DNA of 64,000 bases from Hwanghaeella grinnelliae (GCF_004005845.1 NZ_SADE01000002.1:1178421-1242420), one strand, 5' to 3'; positions 51,648 through 60,992 are shown, counted from the stretch's first letter. The notes: generated from the letters alone by a model not told the origin. Translations and numbers: made by a program.

Positions 51648-52843
51648 CGTGAAGCTTCTCTTTTGCTGTCCAATTCCATATCACCGATGACGCGCGGCCA
51701 CTGGTCATAGTCCCATGGCTTCCAATTGGCGCAATTCGACTGGCATTCCTCGCAGGACGGCGTCTTGTGCGGCTCGACCGCATGCGGCTCGATCAAGTCC
51801 ATGAAATGCTGTTCCGTGATACCGAGGAATTCTAGGAACACATCGAGCGCGGCCGGGCGGCGACCGTCATAGTCCTCCACCAATTGTGCGCCTTCGTCCC
51901 GTGTCAGCCGGTTGTTCCGGATATCGATCGAGACAAGATGAGTGGTCCGGCCGAAGCCGCGTTTCAGGTGTTTGATGTAGTCGCGCACCCCTTGCATGAA
52001 ACACTCGATCTTTTCGTAATCGTACATCGGCGGAATGCCCTCGACCTGGTCGCCTTTCCAGCCGAGTTCGTCCTTGATGAGTTTGACCTGTTCCTTGACG
52101 TCCCAGGGGATGTAGGACCCAAGCAGGATAGACCGTGTGCCCTGTTTCCGCAGGTCGCGCATTGGCGGATAGGTGTAGGGCAGCATGTCGCGTTCGGTAA
52201 CGGGATAGTCGGAAATCGTGTTGTCCAGCATCCCGACGAGATCTTCTGCGTTCATGCCCAGATTGACGAAGGAATTGAACCGGCGTTCGTCCACTTCCTC
52301 ATGCTCGTCATAGCTGTAGAAGGACGCATATTCGGCCGTGGGTTCGCCCCATACCAGAAGCGGAATGTTCTGCCACAGCGACACCCACATCGGGTAGGCG
52401 AAGATGCCGGTATGACAATGCCAGCAGAAATCGCCGCGCCGTTTGAGCGATTCATACATCAGCTTCCGGACAACCTGCCAATTCGGCGTGAAGTGGTGCA
52501 CGTCGACGCCCAGGGTCCGGAAGGTGCGCAGCGCGTTTTCCTGCAGCGTGGGACGCAGGAAGCCGTGGTCGAAACGAACGACCAGCGGCTTCAATTTCAT
52601 TTTCTTGACCAGGTACCAAAGCGTGAAGGTCGAGTCCTTCCCGCCGGAAAACGGGACGATACAGTCGTACATTCCCTTGCCACGGAAGTCCGCGACGATC
52701 TTGTCCAGCTCTCCGCGGCGATGATCCCAGTCGATCTTCGTGTGTTTGAATTCAACCTGTCGGCAGACGGAGCAGACTCCCTCTTCATCGAACTGGAGGG
52801 ACTCCGCGGTTTCCGGCATCAGACACTTCGTGCAGTAGCGCAT
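51644..52843 (-). CDS. N-acetyl sugar amidotransferase 2 (WbpG/PseA-like)
   Basis: 399 residues. ATG 52843 is chosen because GGAG lies eight bases ahead; ATG 52855 overlaps this ribosome-binding site. Zinc-type cysteines C4, C7, C24 and C27 and the PP-loop FSGGKDS at 65-71 are present. A C-terminal cysteine group (CEECQSNCANW) is unique to this copy and could bind metal. It shares the fold and N-terminus of amidotransferase 1 but diverges strongly elsewhere, so it likely works on a different sugar. Confidence 0.88.
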   Translation of the reverse strand: MRYCTKCLMPETAESLQFDEEGVCSVCRQVEFKHTKIDWDHRRGELDKIVADFRGKGMYDCIVPFSGGKDSTFTLWYLVKKMKLKPLVVRFDHGFLRPTLQENALRTFRTLGVDVHHFTPNWQVVRKLMYESLKRRGDFCWHCHTGIFAYPMWVSLWQNIPLLVWGEPTAEYASFYSYDEHEEVDERRFNSFVNLGMNAEDLVGMLDNTISDYPVTERDMLPYTYPPMRDLRKQGTRSILLGSYIPWDVKEQVKLIKDELGWKGDQVEGIPPMYDYEKIECFMQGVRDYIKHLKRGFGRTTHLVSIDIRNNRLTRDEGAQLVEDYDGRRPAALDVFLEFLGITEQHFMDLIEPHAVEPHKTPSCEECQSNCANWKPWDYDQWPRVIGDMELDSKREASR

Positions 52844-52869
52844 AACGTTCTCCATGGCACTTTGGGAGC

Positions 52870-54066
52870 CTAGGGCTCTAGGACAGACTCGATTGACCGG
52901 ACGACATATTCCGCGTCGTCGTCGGTCATGCTCGGAAATAGGGGGATACTCAGCGCGCGCCGGTAATAGGCGAGCGACCCCGGATATTGGTTACTGGCGG
53001 CATCGCATCGGAAGTGCGGCTGCAGGATCAGCGGGATGTAGTGAACCTGGGTCCCGACGCCGCGTTCCCGCAATGCGTTCATCACTGCCGCACGGGACTT
53101 GCCGATGGCATCGAAGTCGATCAGCGTCACATACAGATGCCAAGCGGGCTGGTTCGCGGCCGTTCTGCCAAACGGTTTAACCGGCGCAGGGGACGTGCTG
53201 AACGCCCGGTCATAGAGGTCGGCCAGCGCCCGCCGGCGTTCTACGAACTGCGGCAGTTTCGCAAGCTGACTTTCCGCCAAGGCGCACTGAATGTCCGACA
53301 GGCGGTAGTTCAAGGCCGGCTCGGCAAGCTCGTAGTACCACGGGTTCACGGCCCCGGTTTCGGCGTCGAGCGCAAGATCCTTGTAGGTGAACTCGTCGCC
53401 TGTGCGCACAATGCCGTGGTTGCCGAACCGCCGCATTTTTTGCGCCAACTTGGCGTCGCTTGTCGTGACCGCTCCGCCTTCGCCGGCTGCGATTGTCTTG
53501 ACCGGATGGAAGGAAAACGTCTCGACATGGGTGTGGGGACAAGCACCCACCCGCCAACCTTCGTCCGACACGGTGCCCAGTGCATGACAGGCATCGGCCA
53601 GAAGATAGGCGCCGACCGAATCCGCCAATGCCCGCATTGCCGCCATGTCTTCCATCTGGCCCGCCAGATGCACCGGCGTTATGCAGCGTACCGGAAAGCT
53701 CGCCCTGGATATGGCTTCTTGCGCGGTTTCCGGGGTCATCAGACCCGTGTCCGGGTCAACGTCGGCGAAGACGACTTCCGCGCCCAAAAGGTCGGCCGTA
53801 CTTGCCGTGGCGGCGAAGGTCGTGGTCGGAACGATTACGGAGGTTTCGGGCCCGACACCGAAGGCGTGGTAGGCCATGTGCAACGCGGCGGTTCCGTTCG
53901 CGCAGGCGATGGCATGGTCTGCGCCGACGGCTTTGGCCAGGGCGGCCTCGAAAGATGCGACGTTGGGCCCCGTGGTGAGATACGGGGAGGTCAATACACC
54001 AACGACGGCATCGATATCGGCTTGGTCGATCTGTTGCCGGCCATAGGGAAGGAACGCGCGTTCCAT
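52870..54066 (-). CDS. pseC: UDP-4-amino-4,6-dideoxy-altrosamine-forming aminotransferase
   Basis: 398 residues. PLP lysine K190 (SFHPVKTIAAGEGG), aspartate D158 (LLADACHALG). The opening LPYGRQQID and TSPYLTTGPNV are hallmarks of PseC. It transfers an amino group to C4 of the PseB product in the second step of pseudaminic-acid synthesis. It is separated from pseB by 1 bp, the usual pseB-pseC order. Confidence 0.93.
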   Translation of the reverse strand: MERAFLPYGRQQIDQADIDAVVGVLTSPYLTTGPNVASFEAALAKAVGADHAIACANGTAALHMAYHAFGVGPETSVIVPTTTFAATASTADLLGAEVVFADVDPDTGLMTPETAQEAISRASFPVRCITPVHLAGQMEDMAAMRALADSVGAYLLADACHALGTVSDEGWRVGACPHTHVETFSFHPVKTIAAGEGGAVTTSDAKLAQKMRRFGNHGIVRTGDEFTYKDLALDAETGAVNPWYYELAEPALNYRLSDIQCALAESQLAKLPQFVERRRALADLYDRAFSTSPAPVKPFGRTAANQPAWHLYVTLIDFDAIGKSRAAVMNALRERGVGTQVHYIPLILQPHFRCDAASNQYPGSLAYYRRALSIPLFPSMTDDDAEYVVRSIESVLEP

Positions 54067-54067
54067 T

Positions 54068-55153
54068 TTAGTATCCTAGGGAATTCAACAGCGTGCGGGT
54101 TTCCTCAAGTGACAGCCATTCGGTGTTGGTGTCGCTGGCAAAGGAGAACCGTGGGTCGACTTCCCGCGCGCCGGAGGCGAAATACTCTTCGCGGCTGGAT
54201 TCACGCCACAATTGCATCAGCGGCATGATCACATAGATATCGTCGAGTTCGAGCGTCGCCCGCGCGTCGTCTTCGGTAATCATGATCTCATGCATTTTTT
54301 CGCCGGGCCGGATGCCGATGTCTTCCATGGGCAGGTCCGGTGCGATCGCCGCGCACAGGGTTTTGATATCGACGCTGGGAATCTTGGGCACGAAAATTTC
54401 GCCGCCCTGCATACGCGCGAAGGAAGAGAGGACCATGTTCACGCCCTGACGCAATGTGATCCAAAAACGCGTCATATCCGGGTGCGTGATGGGCAGATGG
54501 GTCGCGCCGTTATTCACCAGGCGCTTGAACAGGGGGACGACGCTGCCGCGCGACCCCATGACATTGCCGTACCGCACGACCGAGAAGCGCGGCCCGTTCC
54601 GCCCGCCGAGGGCGTTTCCGGCAACGAAGATCTTGTCCGAGGCGAGCTTGCTGGCGCCGTAGAGGTTGATCGGGTTGGCGGCCTTGTCCGTCGATAGCGC
54701 GACAACCTTTTTGACGCCGCAGTAAATCGAGGCATTCACCACGTTTTCCGCGCCGTGCACGTTGGTCCGAATGCATTCGAACGGATTGTATTCAGCGATC
54801 GGCACATGCTTCAGCGCGGCCGCATGGACCACATAATCGACCCCGCGCATGGCCATTTTCAGCCGTTCCAAGTCGCGGACATCGCCGATGAAGTAGCGCA
54901 GGAACGGGTGTTCCGTATCGGAGAAGACTTGCGCCATCTCGTATTGTTTTAGCTCATCCCGCGAGAAAATGATCAGCCGCTCCGGGGTATACCGTTCGAT
55001 CACGCTCTTCACGAAGGCATGGCCGAAGGACCCGGTCCCACCCGTTACAAGAATATTCTTGCCGTTGAGATCCATTTCGGGATTGGTGAAGCTCCGCATT
55101 TTGCCGCCGAAGCCGTCTTCCAGGACCTTATCCAGGTCGCGATCTCTATCCAT
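54068..55153 (-). CDS. pseB: UDP-GlcNAc 4,6-dehydratase (inverting), first pseudaminic-acid enzyme
   Basis: 361 residues. NAD motif GGTGSFG at 38-44, the modified catalytic set STDKA at 154-158 and Y165-x3-K169. FlaA1/PseB enzymes use the Asp-Lys of STDKA for 5-inverting dehydration of UDP-GlcNAc. The N-terminus is about 25 residues longer than usual; ATG 55153 is kept because GAGG lies upstream, while ATG 55075 would give the standard length. It opens the Pse block after a terminator hairpin, so it likely has its own promoter in 55154-55254. Confidence 0.93.
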   Translation of the reverse strand: MDRDRDLDKVLEDGFGGKMRSFTNPEMDLNGKNILVTGGTGSFGHAFVKSVIERYTPERLIIFSRDELKQYEMAQVFSDTEHPFLRYFIGDVRDLERLKMAMRGVDYVVHAAALKHVPIAEYNPFECIRTNVHGAENVVNASIYCGVKKVVALSTDKAANPINLYGASKLASDKIFVAGNALGGRNGPRFSVVRYGNVMGSRGSVVPLFKRLVNNGATHLPITHPDMTRFWITLRQGVNMVLSSFARMQGGEIFVPKIPSVDIKTLCAAIAPDLPMEDIGIRPGEKMHEIMITEDDARATLELDDIYVIMPLMQLWRESSREEYFASGAREVDPRFSFASDTNTEWLSLEETRTLLNSLGY

Positions 55154-55254
55154 TATTTTTCCTCGTTTCGTACGACCGGCTGGCCGGGCATTCTCGTCGG
55201 GACGTCCCGCAAAACAGGGTTTGAGCCAATTCGCGGTTCAAATCAAAGTTCAAG

Positions 55255-55281
55255 AAAGCGCTGTCTGCGAAACAGCGCTTT
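55255..55281 (-). terminator. Strong hairpin, probable terminator upstream of pseB
   Basis: AAAGCGCTGT (55255-55264) pairs perfectly over 10 bp with ACAGCGCTTT (55272-55281) around a 7-base loop. Read leftwards, after the ABC transporter gene, the stem is followed by TTTCTTG. It lies 57 bp beyond that gene's stop and about 100 bp before the pseB start, and so splits the long gene run into two transcription units. The rest of the 55154-55338 gap shows nothing I can name. Confidence 0.6.
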
Positions 55282-55338
55282 CCACGGCATTTTTCAAGAC
55301 GGCCTGTTGTCGCGCCATATGCGCCTTACTCATCATGC

Positions 55339-57183
55339 CTAGACCGTCTGTGCCGCGGTTTCCGCGCTTTCGACACCACCATCCGCGGCATGAAGCGCGG
55401 GTGGGGATCCGAAAGCGGTACGATACCAACCGTTCTTGTCGATAAGCTCGGAATGGACGCCGGTATCAACGACCTTGCCATTCAGCATCACAATAATTTC
55501 GTCCGTGATTTGAATGGTGGAGATGCGATGGGCGACCATGATTATGGTCATATTCGTTTCACGGGCCAACCGGGTCATCAAGGTGCAAAAATCCCGTTCC
55601 GAAAGGGCGTCCAGCTGGCTGGTCGGCTCATCTAGAATCAGGATTGGCACGCCGCCGAGGATGGCGCGGGCGATTTCAAGCCGTTGCTTCTGGCCGCCGG
55701 ATAGGGACCCGCCTTTTTCGCCGACATAGGTGTTCAACCCCTCAGGCAGACCGTCCAGGAAGTCACCCAGCCCGGCCAGTTTTGCAGCCTTAAGCACATC
55801 CGCATCGGGCATGTCCGATCGACCGTACCGGATATGGTCCGCTATGGTTCCATCGAAGATTTCAGGGCTTTGCTGCGCATAGGCGATCCCATTGCGAAGG
55901 CTGTGCAGATTAAATTCGGATATATCGACGCCATCGAAACGGATAACGCCCGAATCGGGAATGCGCAGCCGCGGCAGCATATCGATCAAGGTGGATTTTC
56001 CGGCACCGGACGGGCCGACGATGGCAACCAGTTTGCCGGCGGGAATGGTCAGGTCAAGATGATCCAACACGCGTTTATCTTCGTCGGATCCATACGAGAA
56101 ACTGACGGATTCAAAGCGAATTTCGCGGTCGAGGGAGCCGAAAGTGCGGTTGCCGCTTGCCGATTCTTCTTTGGCCTTCAGGCTCGTCAGGCTGTTTACC
56201 GCAACTTCGATACTGCCATGGTTGGCCAGGATATTCTGCCGGACCGATTGCGCTTGTTTGACGGTTGGAAGCAGGCGAAGCGCAATGACCAGAAAAACAC
56301 TCAGTGTCGTGATCGTCAGGCCAAACAAGGCTTCCCCGAAGATGATCGTGGCGGCAGCCGTGATGGCCAGAATAGGCTCGGGGACGATGTCGATGATGGC
56401 CTTGGATCGCTGCAGGGATACGGCACGATCGGCATTTACCGTTGTGTAGCTGCAGAAGCGGTCTATTTCAGCCTGTTCGGTACGGGAAAGTCGGATCAGA
56501 CGGGTCGAAGACAGTCGTTGTACCAGGAAATGCGTGATCGACTGATTGATATCGACGATTTGTTGGCCGATCTCCCGGCTCCGCCGCATCAGGCCCTGAA
56601 CGCTGAAGACGATGACCCCGAACACGCAGAGCGCCGAAAGGGTCATCTGCCATGAAATGACGAGCATTGCGGTAACATAGACGGCGCCGACGACGAGAAT
56701 ACCGATGATGGTGAGCAAATCGACAATGGCCCGTGTCGCTTTGCCGATCTCGCCGACGATGTCGTTTACAACGGTGCCGGTCGAATGGGATTTCTGAAAC
56801 TCAAGGCTGGTATGCAGATATCGGCGAAAAACTTCATCCTGAAGCGATTTCTGCAGCGCCATTCTCGCCGCACTGACCGTGACTTGCCGCGCATACAGGA
56901 TCGCCTGCCGCGTAATGATCATGATCAGTGTGAAGGCAAGCAGGCTCTCAAGCGAGACGGGGACGCCCAGCGCCCCGGCCACCTCAAGGATGTATTTCCA
57001 ATGAACGCCCTTCTCGGTCAGCGTCTGCAGGTCTCCGTTGGATTGCAGAAACTCGAAGATCGGCAGCATCATGGCCAAACCCAGGCCTTCGACGACCACG
57101 GCGACCAAGTTGAGAAACAGAAGATACACGACAAGCCAGGGTTTTAACCCTAGCTCGAAGCACTTGGAGAGTAATGAGAACAC
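55339..57183 (-). CDS. ABC transporter with fused membrane and ATPase domains, PglK/MsbA-like flippase
   Basis: 614 residues. Six predicted spans in 15-310, then ATPase: Walker A GPSGAGKST at 390-398, Q-loop AYAQQSPEIF, signature LSGGQKQR, Walker B ILILDEPTSQLD, switch MVAHRIST. It is an exporter half-transporter that works as a homodimer. No Wzx/Wzy or Wzm/Wzt genes are visible, so this may be the flippase of the lipid-linked oligosaccharide, as PglK is in Campylobacter (inference). Confidence 0.88.
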   Translation of the reverse strand: MFSLLSKCFELGLKPWLVVYLLFLNLVAVVVEGLGLAMMLPIFEFLQSNGDLQTLTEKGVHWKYILEVAGALGVPVSLESLLAFTLIMIITRQAILYARQVTVSAARMALQKSLQDEVFRRYLHTSLEFQKSHSTGTVVNDIVGEIGKATRAIVDLLTIIGILVVGAVYVTAMLVISWQMTLSALCVFGVIVFSVQGLMRRSREIGQQIVDINQSITHFLVQRLSSTRLIRLSRTEQAEIDRFCSYTTVNADRAVSLQRSKAIIDIVPEPILAITAAATIIFGEALFGLTITTLSVFLVIALRLLPTVKQAQSVRQNILANHGSIEVAVNSLTSLKAKEESASGNRTFGSLDREIRFESVSFSYGSDEDKRVLDHLDLTIPAGKLVAIVGPSGAGKSTLIDMLPRLRIPDSGVIRFDGVDISEFNLHSLRNGIAYAQQSPEIFDGTIADHIRYGRSDMPDADVLKAAKLAGLGDFLDGLPEGLNTYVGEKGGSLSGGQKQRLEIARAILGGVPILILDEPTSQLDALSERDFCTLMTRLARETNMTIIMVAHRISTIQITDEIIVMLNGKVVDTGVHSELIDKNGWYRTAFGSPPALHAADGGVESAETAAQTV

Positions 57184-57216
57184 TGACGGTATCGATACTG
57201 TTTTGACGTTTCAGGC

Positions 57217-58227
57217 TTAGATGATCCGAAGCTTTGACTGGTTCAAGGGACCCCAATCCCCGAGTTCGGGGTTCAGGGGGTGAACTTTTTCGAAGCATCC
57301 CTTCAGACAATTGTGGCAAAGCGTGCCTTTCAAATCGTCGTTCATGTGGCGGCGTCGGAAATCACGGAACCGGTCGCCGTAAAATGCGTCGCCTACGCTC
57401 ATTTTGTTCAGGTCTTCGATGGCAAGACTGTTCTGATAGTCGTTGCAGCAAACGCGAAGATGACCTTCTGCCGTGATGTTCAACTGGTTGAATGGGATGA
57501 CGCAGGTATCCGGCATGTTCTCGTCCAGCGGCAGGTTCGGCATCTGCCCGGAAACATTGACGGCGGGGTTTATGTAGAACTCGTCTATCCGGCCCTCGAA
57601 CCGTTCGATGAGTTCAGGCAGCGAGTCCGCGTTCTTCGGTACCTGAACGAACGAGATATAGACAAACATCTTACGGTCGAGGGTTTTCCGATGCTCAAGC
57701 ACGAACTCGATATTCTCGACGACCTTGTCGAAATGGTCTTGTCCATGGACCAGCGCGTAGGTTTCCCTGTTGCCGCCATTCACCGAGAATTTGAGTGAGT
57801 CGACGCCTGCGTCGATGACCGTTTTCAGGCGCTCCTTGCTCGGCAGAGATCCGTTCGTCGACACATATACATAGTCGTATCCGACCTCTTTGGCGTTTCG
57901 GACATGCAGGTCCAGCTTCTTGCAGGTGAATGGTTCCGCGCCGCCATACAGGCCGGCCTCGCGGGCGCCAAGATCATAAGCTTCCTTGAGAGCGCGCTTG
58001 AGAAACTCCGGATCGATCAGTTTTCCGCGCCGGGTGGTCAACGGATACGGGCAGAAGGTGCAAGCATGGTTGCAGATATTGGCCACTTCGACCAAGACGC
58101 TTTTCGGGAAGCTCGGCGTTTCACTCAGGACGGCCGATTGAATCAGCGTCTTGTCCCGGTTCCGCAGGCGGCTTTCCGTCGCGTCGGTGGATTTTTCGTT
58201 GTCTAGATTTATTGATTGATCGGGCAT
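57217..58227 (-). CDS. Radical SAM protein with SPASM-like C-terminal cysteines
   Basis: 336 residues. The [4Fe-4S]-SAM motif is C52-x3-C56-x2-C59 (CNHACTFC). Then GGAEPF, VSTNGSLPS and the C-terminal cysteine set CVIPFNQL, RVCCNDY and LCHNCLKGC, enough for one or two auxiliary clusters. SPASM proteins modify peptides, but members in surface-polysaccharide loci are thought to modify sugars. It sits between the flippase and a capsule-type transferase, supporting a glycan role. The chemistry is unknown. Confidence 0.85.
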   Translation of the reverse strand: MPDQSINLDNEKSTDATESRLRNRDKTLIQSAVLSETPSFPKSVLVEVANICNHACTFCPYPLTTRRGKLIDPEFLKRALKEAYDLGAREAGLYGGAEPFTCKKLDLHVRNAKEVGYDYVYVSTNGSLPSKERLKTVIDAGVDSLKFSVNGGNRETYALVHGQDHFDKVVENIEFVLEHRKTLDRKMFVYISFVQVPKNADSLPELIERFEGRIDEFYINPAVNVSGQMPNLPLDENMPDTCVIPFNQLNITAEGHLRVCCNDYQNSLAIEDLNKMSVGDAFYGDRFRDFRRRHMNDDLKGTLCHNCLKGCFEKVHPLNPELGDWGPLNQSKLRII

Positions 58228-58244
58228 TATTTTCTTCCTCCGCG

Positions 58245-59762
58245 TTATGCGGCTTTGCTTTCGTGCTGGTCCGTCAAACCCGGAATGGATCCAACACCGA
58301 TGATACGGACGCTGTTTTCCAGAAGATCGACGGCGTCGCCAATGATCTTGCCGTCAATTTTCCGGTCCTCGTCCCATTCGAAATCGGACATGTCGAACGC
58401 AACATCCAATACGGCCTGATGGAATCGGGCGCCGTCGACCTTGGCTTTTTCCAGGTCGATTTCCTTATTGGCGACCATGCTAAGGTATTTGGTGACCTGC
58501 GCTTCGTCCGTTACCTCGAGCACATGCGGCAAGAACCTGTTCAGCGCGTGGCGGCCAAAGGAAATGACGGGTTTTCCGATGACCGACGCCTCGATGCCGG
58601 CCGTCCCCGCTACCGTCGCGACAATCTCAGCGTTGCGCATGCATTCAAACGTCGATTCCACGAGGTCCAAGAACCGGGTTTGTTTAAAATACGATATCTG
58701 CTCGTAGAATTTGGGCGATCGTGACCCCACGCCGGCGATGTGTTCTTTCACACCGACAACGAACCCTGACGGCAAATCGCGAACGATGGAAGCGAGCGCC
58801 GGCAATTGGTGCAGAAACTCCGGCGACATCATCATATATGTGTGCTCGGGTTCGCGATTGAGCGGGAAGTAGACGTAAGGCGTGGCTCTCAAGTCCGAGG
58901 CCTTGTATCCCTTCCTCATATAGAGAAACTTCCAGAACTCGGTATGAAGGCTGGTTTCGTACTGGATCTCGCTCCACCACGGGTAGGCTTTAAACCGACC
59001 GCGCAGGAAGCTGTAGACATGGTCGCGTGTCAGGCGGAAATAGGCTGGGAGGAGGTTGAGCGGGTTTCCGAACAACTTCAGCCGGTTCTTATTGCCTAGC
59101 GCTGAGCTCGCATAGGAAGACGTCAGGTTGATCGGTTCAAATTCTTGATCGAGAAGCTCATTGTATCGATGCTCAACCATGGGGTTTTGAAGGTATTCGT
59201 CGCAAACCCAGAACGCGGCACTGCCGACCGGCGTCTCCATGAAGCGGCGGAACGGAATGCCGTTCGCACGGGCGATCACGGCATTCGAAACCCAACCGTT
59301 CATCATCAACGTGATTGATTTGTCGGCGAATTCTTTTTCCCAGAATTCAAACTCGTTAACGAAGCCGTTGATGATCTGAAGCGTACTGGAATTCTTGTAA
59401 ACCTTGGATTTGGGAAACCCATATCCACCAAGGTAAAACGGGGCACCGTAGGCCTTCCGAGACATGGAAACGGAGTTGATCGTGCGCCCGATCTTCGTTT
59501 CAAAGTGACGGGCTTTGCGAAGAACCTCCTGCTCGTTTTCAACTTCAATCTCGTGCGCCGTGTTCATATGACCGCAAAAGGTCACGCTATCCAATGTGCC
59601 GTCTTCCACGTATTTTTCGAAATACGTGACATCGACCTTGTTATCGACATAAGCGTGGATTTTTGATCCGTGCCGACGCTTCAACTCGCAAACAATGTCC
59701 AACAGGATCTCCGTGATCCATGGACGCATGACAATGGCAACACTGGAGAAGTCATGAGACAT
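58245..59762 (-). CDS. Capsule-synthesis-like putative glycosyltransferase, paralogue B
   Basis: 505 residues. It shares blocks with the protein at 40424-41902: PYVYFPLNREPEHTYMM, VGVKEHIAGVGSRSPKFY, and VATVAGTAGIEASVIGKPVISFG. The first 250 residues are of unknown type, and no membrane span or signal peptide is seen. It is likely a cytoplasmic GT-B-fold enzyme of the surface glycan. Having two such paralogues matches the presence of two nonulosonic-acid synthases, a coincidence worth testing. Confidence 0.62.
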   Translation of the reverse strand: MSHDFSSVAIVMRPWITEILLDIVCELKRRHGSKIHAYVDNKVDVTYFEKYVEDGTLDSVTFCGHMNTAHEIEVENEQEVLRKARHFETKIGRTINSVSMSRKAYGAPFYLGGYGFPKSKVYKNSSTLQIINGFVNEFEFWEKEFADKSITLMMNGWVSNAVIARANGIPFRRFMETPVGSAAFWVCDEYLQNPMVEHRYNELLDQEFEPINLTSSYASSALGNKNRLKLFGNPLNLLPAYFRLTRDHVYSFLRGRFKAYPWWSEIQYETSLHTEFWKFLYMRKGYKASDLRATPYVYFPLNREPEHTYMMMSPEFLHQLPALASIVRDLPSGFVVGVKEHIAGVGSRSPKFYEQISYFKQTRFLDLVESTFECMRNAEIVATVAGTAGIEASVIGKPVISFGRHALNRFLPHVLEVTDEAQVTKYLSMVANKEIDLEKAKVDGARFHQAVLDVAFDMSDFEWDEDRKIDGKIIGDAVDLLENSVRIIGVGSIPGLTDQHESKAA

Positions 59763-59975
59763 GAGGCGGTCCCTTCATCAGGTAGGGTGTCTAGGTCGTG
59801 GGGATTGCGACGTGCGCGGGCGGCTAAAAGGCCTGTGGCGTCGTCGATAAACTGTGTCGTCCTTTAGAACGGCTACCGCACTGGAGGGGAATCGCCTCCA
59901 GCGTTCACGCGGTGAACAAGCTTTGGCCCGTGTATAACCACGTCGGCCGCCTCTGTCACGAAGAATTTAAGCGGT
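59763..59975. other. Intergenic gap with two hairpins
   Basis: 213 bases without a gene. CTGGAGG (59881-59887) pairs with CCTCCAG (59895-59901), and directly after it GTTCAC (59903-59908) pairs with GTGAAC (59912-59917). On the leftward strand they follow the methyltransferase gene and may end its transcript or sit in the leader of the genes beginning at 59762. No clear T-run follows. Confidence 0.4.
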
Positions 59976-60848
59976 TCAGCGCGCGACTTTCCGCGATAAG
60001 GTATCGCGCATAACGAATTTGCTTATTGTCGCCCCCAAGGCCGTCCCGATAACGGGTAGGGCCACGGCACGCGTCAATGCGCCCCGCAACCGCTTCGGCC
60101 CGTCGTAATAGTCCAGGTCGGTTAAATCCTGAAGCCGCATCAGGGTTACATCGTCCACATGCCCGAAGGCACGACGGGCTTGGTCAAAATGACGCCAGGG
60201 CCAGCGCAGGAACAAACTGGTTTCGACGGAGGATGTATCGCGGCCCAGCATCCGCAATGCGCCAAGCCACATGCCGCGCGGCAGAAACCAGTGGAGAAGC
60301 CAGGTTTTTGTATGGGAATCGAAGGGAACTAAGCGGTGCGGAACGGTGTGGAAAGCAATGCCGCCCGGTTTCAGAACCCGGCCTTCTTCTTGATAGTAGT
60401 TTTCGAAAACCGCTTGCTCGACATGTTCGACGACCTGTTGGCTGAACACGACGTCAACCGTTCGGTCATCGAAGGGTAGCGCCTCGCCGGAATAGCGAAA
60501 GAAACGATCCTTGTCTTCCTTGAATAGGGTTCGGAACAGCGTGTTCCACCGGTCGCAGGCGGTGCTGGGGATATCGACGCCCAGCACATTCGTATAGCCC
60601 AGGGCGCATAGATAAAGGAGTGAAAATCCCGCACCGCATCCGTGGTCAAGAATCACGATTTCCGATTTGGGCCGTCCCTCGCTGTATGTGCCGACAACCT
60701 TCAAAAGACCGCGCAGATGGTAGGGCGGATTCCCGCTTGTCCGCTGTACCGCCTGCTGGAACGCTTCCCATGGTTCTTGCAGCGGTTCACCTTCGGCGAC
60801 GGCTTCTTTCAGGGCGCGGAAGTAAGGCAGTAATTCTTGCCAGGACAT
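59976..60848 (-). CDS. SAM-dependent methyltransferase (class I)
   Basis: 290 residues. SAM motif I is DHGCGAGFSLLYLCALGY with acidic VDIPS after it, and motif IV VDVVFSQQVVEHV. The middle segment VLKPGGIAFHTVPHRLVP is typical of Methyltransf_11 proteins. It probably methylates a sugar or lipid of the glycan, given the neighbourhood. The C-terminal ending has a hydrophobic stretch. Confidence 0.82.
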   Translation of the reverse strand: MSWQELLPYFRALKEAVAEGEPLQEPWEAFQQAVQRTSGNPPYHLRGLLKVVGTYSEGRPKSEIVILDHGCGAGFSLLYLCALGYTNVLGVDIPSTACDRWNTLFRTLFKEDKDRFFRYSGEALPFDDRTVDVVFSQQVVEHVEQAVFENYYQEEGRVLKPGGIAFHTVPHRLVPFDSHTKTWLLHWFLPRGMWLGALRMLGRDTSSVETSLFLRWPWRHFDQARRAFGHVDDVTLMRLQDLTDLDYYDGPKRLRGALTRAVALPVIGTALGATISKFVMRDTLSRKVAR

Positions 60849-60992
60849 TTTTTTCCTGTGTGCATGTCAGGGGTTATGTCTGCCGTCCGACAAGGCGCCA
60901 GCACATTCGGGGCGGAACCATACTATCGCAAAACAATTCTTCGGTTGAATACCCACACCAGCCTTCGATCCTGCGTGGAACCCTGATTTTCC

